Source: Planctomycetota bacterium (GTDB taxonomy: Bacteria > Planctomycetota > Planctomycetia > Pirellulales > JADFKK01). Taken from it: a DNA stretch of 35,353 nt. The notes below the pieces were generated by a model, which worked only from the letters and a program-made list of their open reading frames with translations, had not been told where the DNA came from and searched no databases. The stretch is from contig JADFKK010000043.1 in NCBI GenBank assembly GCA_022564995.1, forward strand, positions 1 to 35,353, written 5' to 3'. The position numbers were made by a program, and so were the translations under genes. This document shows positions 8,799 through 15,500 of this stretch, piece after piece (the stretch's first letter is position 1; the number at the start of each line of letters is the position of its first letter).

Positions 8799-9733
8799 TG
8801 CTAGAATTACCAAGCAAGGGTTTTTACGTCTCCGTCAACGAGCATAACGTGCGCTTTGATATACTTGTTGACTGGATCGAAGGCTGCATTACTTTTTCTG
8901 ACGACGTTCTATCTCAAAGCGATGTTATCGATGTACTCTGCGAAAACGGCATTTACCGAGAACAGGACTATGCTGCGGAGATGGTGGGGAACGCCTGGGA
9001 AGAATTAAGGAGGCGACTGGAGTGTATTGGGGATGGCAGGCCATTCAAAGTGATTTCGCGCCGTTTGCACCGCATTCACGAGTGGAATTTGGTGCCCGCG
9101 TATAGCTTCTGTCTGACGCTTTCGCTGAAAGAATGTTATCCGACATGGGCCAAGAGTTTCGGAAACGACTATACACAACAAGGGGACTTGTTCGAGCGAC
9201 TTACGGTGGAGTGCCTCGATCATCTTGGATGGGAGACATTGAGAACCGGTTGGGATCCCGCGCACCCCGCAAAGATCAAGGAAGTGGTTGCAGCCGTAGC
9301 AGATCACATCGGAGAGCCGGAAATGGAGGGCGAGGTTGAGAAGTGGATGTCCAAGGGTGCAAACGAGGAGGGACTCGACGTTGTTTGTTCCGACCCATTT
9401 TATGACGGACGGGGCGGTCGTCCGCTCTTTTTCTTTCAATGCGCAAGCGGTACGAATTGGGACGACAAGTTGCACACTCCCAGTTTAGAAGTTTGGCACC
9501 GTGTCATTTCCTACACAACACGCCCGCAGCGTGGTTTTTCCGTGCCATTCGCGTTACTTGAAGATGACTTTCAACGTAGCGCGGGACGTATTAACGGCAT
9601 GTTTCTTGATCGGTATAGACTCCTTGCTCCGTCTTACGAGGGCGAGATCGGATGGACGTCGAAAGACCTCCACCGCAAACTAAATGCCTGGCTGCGACCT
9701 CGCATCAAGAAACTGCCGCAAGCTGACGCGTAG
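8798..9733 (+). CDS. Unknown protein, candidate restriction endonuclease partner
   Basis: A 311-residue soluble protein that I do not recognise. It starts inside the ParB-like stop codon (TAATG), so the two are made together. Several features suggest a degenerate PD-(D/E)xK nuclease: a helix QQGDLFERLTVECLDHLGW (E133) typical of the first helix of that fold, then EEGLDVVCSDP (D194), then a hydrophobic strand with Q (FFFQCASGTNWDDK, Q214) in the place of the usual E/QxK, with K224 as a possible displaced lysine. The canonical E-x-K is not present, so the assignment is a hypothesis. Position after a cytosine methyltransferase makes the cutting subunit of a restriction-modification system the natural expectation. 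It could equally be a DNA-binding or effector protein. Confidence 0.5.
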   Translation: MLELPSKGFYVSVNEHNVRFDILVDWIEGCITFSDDVLSQSDVIDVLCENGIYREQDYAAEMVGNAWEELRRRLECIGDGRPFKVISRRLHRIHEWNLVPAYSFCLTLSLKECYPTWAKSFGNDYTQQGDLFERLTVECLDHLGWETLRTGWDPAHPAKIKEVVAAVADHIGEPEMEGEVEKWMSKGANEEGLDVVCSDPFYDGRGGRPLFFFQCASGTNWDDKLHTPSLEVWHRVISYTTRPQRGFSVPFALLEDDFQRSAGRINGMFLDRYRLLAPSYEGEIGWTSKDLHRKLNAWLRPRIKKLPQADA

Positions 9734-10035
9734 CCAAATTTGGTCCGCGCCGGTCGCCATTACTGACTTGTCCAGCAGTGCCGATGACCGCTGGCGGGTT
9801 GCATTACCGGTTGTCGCAAGAAAGGACATGCATAAAACGATCGATCGAGGGCGGAGTCGGACGTGAAGAGAAGCCGGCTGACGAAGAATGGGGCGCCGCC
9901 TCGTGGATCACCGGCTAAAGCCGGCGGCTGACGGGGAGCCGGCAGTCGTGGACCCTCTGGTTGGTGCGGCAGTTGCTCCGCCTGGTGCCACTGCTCACCT
10001 TGTCCAGCAGTGCCGCTGACCGCTGGCGGGTTGCA

Positions 10036-10109
10036 TTACCGGTTGTCCATGTCCAACCACTCGCCGGGCAGACCGTCCATGCTTGGCAAGGCCGGAGCGA
10101 CGGGCAATA
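10036..10109 (-). pseudogene. Inverted partial copy of the RAYT transposase 3' end
   Basis: Read on the minus strand this stretch gives LPSMDGLPGEWLDMDNR followed by a stop, nearly the same as the C-terminus of the RAYT remnant at 11089-11446 (LPRMDGLPGEWLDMDIR, stop). The DNA is alignable over about 80 nt with few mismatches and runs on into the same GGTAATGCAA sequence after the stop. It is a displaced, inverted copy of the transposase 3' end together with its attached REP. Confidence 0.7.
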
Positions 10110-10120
10110 CCGGCGGCGAT

Positions 10121-10204
10121 TGGTGAGCCGCAAGGCGCTAGCCGCGGGTTTTGGGCGGGAAGACGTAACCCAATCTCACCGGCGGCTAGCGCCTTGCCGC
10201 TCAC
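10121..10204. repeat. 84-bp direct repeat, copy 1
   Basis: Identical over its length to 10491-10574. Internally it is a hairpin: the left arm beginning GTGAGCCGCAAGGCGCTAGC is matched by the right arm ending GCGGCTAGCGCCTTGCCGCTCAC with a single mismatch, around a GGTTTTGGGCGGGAAGACG loop. Confidence 0.9.
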
Positions 10205-10280
10205 TCGCGAAAAGCCCCACCGGGCTTGCCCCGGTGGTTTATTGGTTTGGCAACTAATCGGTCGAGACGCGCGACCTTAC

Positions 10281-10325
10281 CGCCCCCGCCTCTCAGCCGC
10301 CGACGGCGGCTGAGAGGCGGGGGCG
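10281..10325. repeat. 45-bp near-perfect palindrome (22-bp arms, 1-nt centre)
   Basis: Arms 10281-10302 and 10304-10325 are perfect reverse complements (CGCCCCCGCCTCTCAGCCGC...) around a single A at 10303. No T-run follows, so it is not a classical terminator; it looks like a REP-type element able to form a very stable hairpin. Confidence 0.85.
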
Positions 10326-10490
10326 TTTTGCGAAGAAGGCGGGATGCGCCCCGCCCTTAGTTTTCAAACCAGCAAGCCACCGGGGCAAGCCCGGTGGGGA
10401 AACGCTCTGCGTCGACACGGCGTGCCACTGCTCACCTTGTCCAGCAGTGCCGCTGGCGGGTTGCATTACCGGTTACTTTGGCCGCACCGA

Positions 10491-10574
10491 TGGTGAGCCG
10501 CAAGGCGCTAGCCGCGGGTTTTGGGCGGGAAGACGTAACCCAATCTCACCGGCGGCTAGCGCCTTGCCGCTCAC
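10491..10574. repeat. 84-bp direct repeat, copy 2
   Basis: Second identical copy of the hairpin repeat at 10121-10204, in the same orientation, 286 bp after the end of copy 1. Both copies are preceded at a short distance by the GGGTTGCATTACCGGTT repeat, so the duplicated unit may be larger and has since diverged. Confidence 0.9.
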
Positions 10575-10934
10575 GTGCGATGGCGAATGGCCGGCTTCAG
10601 CCGGCGCCGCCGTCAGCCACCAGCTTTAGCTGGTGGATCGACAGAGCCACCGACCCCGACGCTGTGGAGCCGGCTTTAGCCGGCTTCTCTTGGAGCACAA
10701 CGCTACGGGTTGAATTGAAGACCGATTCGATCCGGCCTTGCGGGTGATACCGAACACGGCTGCTGGATGCCTAAAGGCGACGGATCGAGAAGTCCGGCTA
10801 AAGCCGGCTCACGACAAATTGGGAGGGGTAATGCGGTCCACCAGCTAAAGCTGGTGGCTGACGATAGAGCCGGCTGAAGCCGGCAGCAGAACGGGAGCTT
10901 GTCCTTGAGCACTACCCGAGCTCTTATTCGCCGG

Positions 10935-10964
10935 GTGCCACCGCTCACCTTGTCCAGCAGTGCC
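10935..10964. repeat. REP copy left of the RAYT remnant
   Basis: GTGCCACCGCTCACCTTGTC followed by CAGCAGTGCC. It is the inverted counterpart of the REP at 11468-11496, so the RAYT remnant lies between two head-to-head copies of the same repeat, as REP-associated transposases often do. Confidence 0.7.
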
Positions 10965-11088
10965 GTCACTTCGAGCGGTTCGGCCTCTTGTGTTTGGGTT
11001 ACACTTGCGATATCATGGGGTTTTCACCATCGTAATATGGTGCCACTTCCTTGTTTCGTCGAGTTGCTCACTCAGCGAGCCGGCCGCC

Positions 11089-11441
11089 ATGACCACTTCT
11101 CACGGCCATCGAAAAACCGTCAAGCACTTTCACGAACCGGGCGATGCCCACGAGCTTACGTTTTCTTGCTACCGGCGCATGCCGCTGTTGACTAACGACA
11201 TTTGGCGAGAAATGCTGAGCGAGAGCATCACGCGGTTACGATCGAAACATAAACAAGGTCGACACGACCCTGAAAGTGATCGACTACATCCACGAGAACC
11301 CGGTCCGACGCGGCCTGTGTCGTCGTTCTTCTGACTGGCGATGGTCGAGCGCCCGATACTATCAAGATTCAACATTGCCCGTCGATCCAGCATTGCCAAG
11401 GATGGACGGCTTGCCCGGGGAGTGGTTGGATATGGACATCC

Positions 11442-11446
<5 letters not shown>
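11089..11446 (+). pseudogene. REP-associated tyrosine (RAYT) transposase, centre deleted
   Basis: The first 45 or so codons from ATG 11089 read RKTVKHFHEPGDAHELTFSC and LLTNDIWREMLSESITRL, the N-terminus of RAYT/IS200-like transposases. From about 11267, in another frame (+1), the sequence reads TLKVIDYIHENPVRRGLC, SDWRWSSARYY and finally LPRMDGLPGEWLDMDIR with a stop at 11444-11446, the normal C-terminus. A typical RAYT is about 180-200 residues; here roughly 80 central codons are missing, including the segment that should carry the HUH (HVHLL-type) metal-binding motif. The element is therefore dead, though it is surrounded by the repeats this enzyme class mobilises. Deletion and frame change are seen directly; the family call comes from the conserved ends. 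Confidence 0.8.
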
Positions 11447-11498
<52 letters not shown>

Positions 11499-11507
11499 AG
11501 CGACGCT

Positions 11508-11830
11508 CTAATCCGACGCGGGAAACGCTCCCTCATCAATGAGGTTCTGTCGTAGTTCAACGCGTAGCGGCAGATTGATGGCGAGCACGTCGATGGTTGC
11601 GCGGGCCGTTGGCGTCTGTCCCTTGAGGGTCGCCCCGTCCCACTGAAAGTGATCTTTCCAGGCTTCGCTGCTGGGATGAAACAGCGGCACGGTCTCGCCG
11701 GTGGTCGGGTCGATTCCCGCGATGTTCGGACCCTTGTGCGAGTTGCACAACTCGCAGGAAAGCGCAAGAGGCAGTATTCACACCGCTCCGCGGCGCGCTG
11801 CCAGGCGAGTTGCCGCAGTGACTCGTTCAC
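11508..11830 (-). pseudogene. HNH endonuclease gene with catalytic centre deleted
   Basis: On the minus strand a GTG at 11830 starts NESLRQLAWQRAAERCEYCL, the N-terminus of a common HNH nuclease family with the first zinc Cys pair. At about 11765 the frame switches and continues ALSCELCNSHKGPNIAGIDP, then VPLFHPSSEAWKDHFQWDG and TIDVLAINLPLRVELRQNL, the normal C-terminal half. The roughly 28 residues that should lie between, containing the D-H-I catalytic histidine and the 'KHxG' loop, are absent. The deletion junction is sharp and the flanks are otherwise well conserved, so the loss is recent. It lies 4 bp downstream of the small gene at 11835-12110, its usual partner arrangement. Confidence 0.75.
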
Positions 11831-11834
11831 GCGG

Positions 11835-12110
11835 TCATTCCACTTCGCCCGACCCGGTTACTGCCTGCCGGGCCTTTGATTTGAGAATCGACAGCATGAG
11901 GCCGACGCGTTCGAAGTTGTCCAACTCTTCGCGCTCCATGTCGGTCAGCGCCCCGTCGCGCGACTTTTCCGCCAAGGCGTTGATGCGGTCGACATCTTCG
12001 GCGGGGAATTCCATCGACAGAATCGAATCGATCGAGTCTGGGGTCAGCTTAGGAACGACGACACGGGAGAGAATCGACGATTCGCTGTAGGGAGTAAGCG
12101 TGTCGGACAT
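11835..12110 (-). CDS. Small conserved partner protein of the HNH gene
   Basis: A 91-residue acidic, helical protein (MSDTLTPYSESSILSRVVVP, then SIDSILSMEFPAEDVDRINALAEKS, then DGALTDMEREELDNFERV). I do not recognise a named family, but short proteins of this type, with a DxDRxxxLxxKxxxGxLTxxExxEL pattern, are frequent directly upstream of HNH nuclease genes in planctomycetes; that association is from memory and not tested here. The ATG at 12110 was preferred because the upstream in-frame extension to 12290 has no conserved look and overlaps the integrase fragment on the other strand. No ribosome-binding site of note. Since the neighbouring nuclease is broken, this gene may be an orphan, for example an immunity or regulatory partner. 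Confidence 0.6.
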   Translation of the reverse strand: MSDTLTPYSESSILSRVVVPKLTPDSIDSILSMEFPAEDVDRINALAEKSRDGALTDMEREELDNFERVGLMLSILKSKARQAVTGSGEVE

Positions 12111-12255
12111 GGCGGAGAAGATTCCAGCGATTTTTGCGCTGAACAAAACACATCGGGTTGGCGGTTTTCGGATCAATCGAGCGGATCCCCGATCGTGTCG
12201 CGAACCTGTGACATAATGGTTGATACAAGTGAGTGCTCCCTTTTCTGGCGCATAG

Positions 12256-12380
12256 TGTTTTTCGAGAATGATCTTTTTTGGCGAGAACATGCTCCGCGGC
12301 GCTGTTGGCCAATTTCTTCTTCATTATCACCAAGAACGAAATCACCAAGGCCTTGGCAACAAGATCATCGAACCGAATGA
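12256..12380 (+). pseudogene. C-terminal fragment of an integrase-core (rve) transposase
   Basis: One plus-strand frame reads RMIFFGENMLRGAVGQFLLH followed by YHQERNHQGLGNKIIEPNE. This is the end of the DDE integrase core of a transposase family common in planctomycetes. A stop lies three codons upstream of the fragment, and the sequence after about 12380 no longer matches. A middle fragment of what appears to be the same family is at 32440-32710 on the other strand. Confidence 0.65.
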
Positions 12381-12538
12381 AGTTTGTCGTCGGAATGTTG
12401 CTCCGCGATGTCTTCAACCCCCAATTGCCAAAGAGCTTAAGCGTCGTTTCAGTATTTTGACTCCACGAGAGGCTTCGTAAGCCGGCTCACGCGCCGCCGA
12501 GTTACCATCCGCTGGCAACACCCGCTTTCTCTCGCCGC

Positions 12539-15500
12539 CTACCTACGACGACGAACGAACGCCGGCTTACGTCGAACCGGCATCGATTCTGAATCTTCCC
12601 CTATCGCCCGGTCAACCGCCGCAGCCTGAAGCCGCCGCAGCGGAGAGTCGTGTGACGAAAAGTTGGTGCTGGGATCGATGCGACGTGATGGTATGTGGGC
12701 TCGTCTGCCGATTTGGTCGAAGCGAGCGATTGTTGCGGTGCGGGTATCAGTGGTCGGTGTGTCCTGCTGGACAATCGCCTCGGTGGCGGCCGGTTGTGGT
12801 GAAGCGGCTGGCCCTGGGCCGGTCCACGCGGTCAGCAGCACGGTGAGGTCTTCGAAGTTGACGGGCGTGCTCGTGTGATCCACCAGATTTCCCTCGGCTG
12901 CCGAGACATTTTGGCCCCAGTTGGCCAGCAGGACGGTCAAGTCCTCGAAGTCGACGAAGCCGTTGCGGGTCAGATCGGATGGCAAATTGCTCAACGCGGG
13001 CATATCGCCCGGGGTCGGAGGCTGGGCGGTCCAACTGAGCGGCGAGTTGCCCCAGGCGTCGACTGCAACGCGGTGCAGCGAGTGCCCGAATCCGTCCGCC
13101 TCTTCCGGCCACGGCGCCGCGTCCGCGTAGGTCACTTCGTCTTCGACGGCGTGGCGGAATAATTGTGGGGTGTTGGGCGGCGATTCGATCAATCGCAGCA
13201 GCCGCACCGTCTCGCCGCTGTTGCTCAACTTGCCGCCGTAGGGACCGATCAGCCTGACCGAATCGTCGATGGCATAATGAAACCGGAACGCCCGAAGCAT
13301 GGCGAGATCGATCGGATCGAAGCGCACGACCACCAGATTCTCGCGGGCGGCGATCTGCGTGCCTGCCCGGAAGCGATAATCAACGCCGCCGCCGATGGCC
13401 CAACCGGTCAGGTCGATTGGTTCGTCCGTCGGATTGTAGATTTCGATGAATTCAAGGTTGTTTGAATCGATGGCCGAGTTGGAATTGCGCGGGCGGTACA
13501 TCAATTCCTGAATGATGACCGGACCGACCCGCGGTCCGCTATTCTCGGCGCTGGGTGTCGACGCCGTCATGGGATACAGGTCGCCGGTCGCGTCGGGCCA
13601 GCGGCCGAACGGTTCGCCGCTCAGTGCGGGCCCGAAGGTGACCTGATCGACGAAACGCCTCAGCGATCCGGCGGCATCTGCGGCAACCAGATAAAGCGAG
13701 CCGCCGTCCCATTCGTTCAGGGTGAAGTGCTGCGGCTGCGGATTCAGCGGCGACGGGTTGAAATCGTCCTCGTCGAATGTTACATAGCCGCCGGCGGCGA
13801 TCATCGTCCCGGCGGGAATTCGGAACTTCCTATAGTCTCGATCCGCGTCGCTCAGATACCAGAGGCCGACGTCGACGGCAGCAGCGGTCGTGTTGTATAG
13901 CTCGATCGCGTCCCGGCCGCCGATTTCCGGATGGGTCAGCACCTCGTTAATCACGATGTCTCGGAGCGGGCCGACTCCCGGTGTGCCGGGTGAACCGCCG
14001 AATTCGGTGCTGGCCCGCCAGCTCGATCCGTCAGCGAAATTGCGATAGGGGTCGACCAATTCCAACGAACTTCCGTGGCCGTCCGCCCGCTCAGGCCAGT
14101 CGCCGGAGTCGTCGTACGCGAAATTCAAGATGGGTTGTTCCAGCGTCGGACTCAACAACCGCAGGCGCTCGCCGCTGTTTCTCAGCCGGCCGTTGTATTG
14201 CCCAACGATCGGGATCTGGCTTCCGTAGCGGGCCTGAAATGCCGCCCGGTCCTTGACGACAACGGCTCGCCGGCCGGGAGCGAGCGACCCGGCGGGGAAC
14301 TCGAATGTGATCGCGCCGGTGAACTGGAGGCCGGCCAGTTCCACGGGCGCCGAGCCGTAGTTGAGCAATTCGATAAACTCGAAATCGTCGTTGTTGAAGT
14401 CGTCGTCAACGGCCAGTTCCGCTGGGGTCGGCGGCGGCGGATTGTAGTTCAACTCGCTGACGGCCAGGCTGCCCAGCCGCAGATCGACCGACCCGGGCGA
14501 CGGCACGGCGGCGATCCAACTTGTCGCGACGGGCCCCCAGGCGGCGATGCTGCGCCGATGAAGCGACTCGCCTCGGCCGTCGGCGGTAATGGGCCACGGT
14601 AGCTGATCGTCGTAGTCGATTTGGTCTTCCAACGGACGCGGGATGATGTCCGGTTCCCACCAAGCGGGCGCGTCGGCACGCTTCAGCCGCACGGTACCGC
14701 CGTCGTTCTCGAGGCGGCCGGAAAACGGGCCGAAGATTTGCACCTCTGCGGAGATCGTATAATAGTTACGGAACACAGTCAGTGCGGCATGAGATCGGGG
14801 ATCGAAGCCGACGACCAGCATCGCCTCGCCCGGGGCAAACGAGATCGGTACGGGATACTTGGAGTCGGGAAAGTCATATTCTACGTCGCCGCGGACTCGC
14901 CAGTTGCGCAGGTCGAGCCTCTCGGCGGTGGGATTGTAGATCTCGATGAAATCGAGACCGCCGCTGCCGATGAAATTGCCTGGATCGGGCGGGTTGTACA
15001 TGACCTCGCTGATGAGGATCGGTCCTATTCTTGGCCCGCTGTTCTCGCCGGGGAGCGTGAGGCTGCTCATCGGATACAGTTTGCCGGAGACGTTCGGCCA
15101 GCGGCCGAACGACTCTCCGTTCAGGGCCGCCTTGAAATCGACGTGATCGACAAAGTGCGTCAGGTTGCCTTCGGCATCCGCCGCCATCAGCCAGACGTCA
15201 TCGCCCAGCGCGCTGTCGAACGCAAAACCGCCCGCTCCCGGGGCCCAGCGTCCCGGGTGGAAGTCGTGCTCGTCGTACACGAGGTATCCGAAGGCCGGGA
15301 TGACGGTGCCGTCGGGGATACGGAACTGTCTGAAATCGTTGGTCGAGTCGCTGAGATACCAGCCACCGATATCAATCGGCGTGTCGCTTGCATTATACAG
15401 TTCGATCGCATCGGTCAGCGGCAGATTGACGTGCGTGAGGACTTCGTTGATCACCACACCCAGCGACCCGCTCCCTTCGGCAGCGGGTGAGCCACCGTAA

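Larger units (their letters stand above)
9734..11088. other. Repeat-rich spacer without genes (REP cluster)
   Basis: About 1.35 kb with no credible gene. It holds at least four copies of a composite repeat built from TTGTCCAGCAGTGCC and GGGTTGCATTACCGG (around 9769-9816, 9998-10042, 10434-10474, and a partial at 10935-10964), several AGCCGGC(T)TTAGCCGGC-type mini-palindromes (around 9911-9930, 10670-10690, 10792-10810, 10868-10883), an 84-bp direct repeat, a 45-bp palindrome, and an inverted pair of CCACCGGGCTTGCCCCGGTGG-like segments (about 10215-10240 and 10377-10399). All belong to intergenic short palindromic families. Confidence 0.6.

Noticed and set aside
10281..10325. Palindrome as a transcription terminator
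   Set aside because: No T-run follows on either strand and no gene ends immediately before it.
10121..10574. Possible CRISPR array
   Set aside because: Only two copies of an 84-bp hairpin repeat separated by 286 bp; no regular repeat-spacer pattern and no cas genes.
14621..15490. 289-aa plus-strand open frame
   Set aside because: Antisense shadow of the lamin-tail region of the 1867-aa protein.
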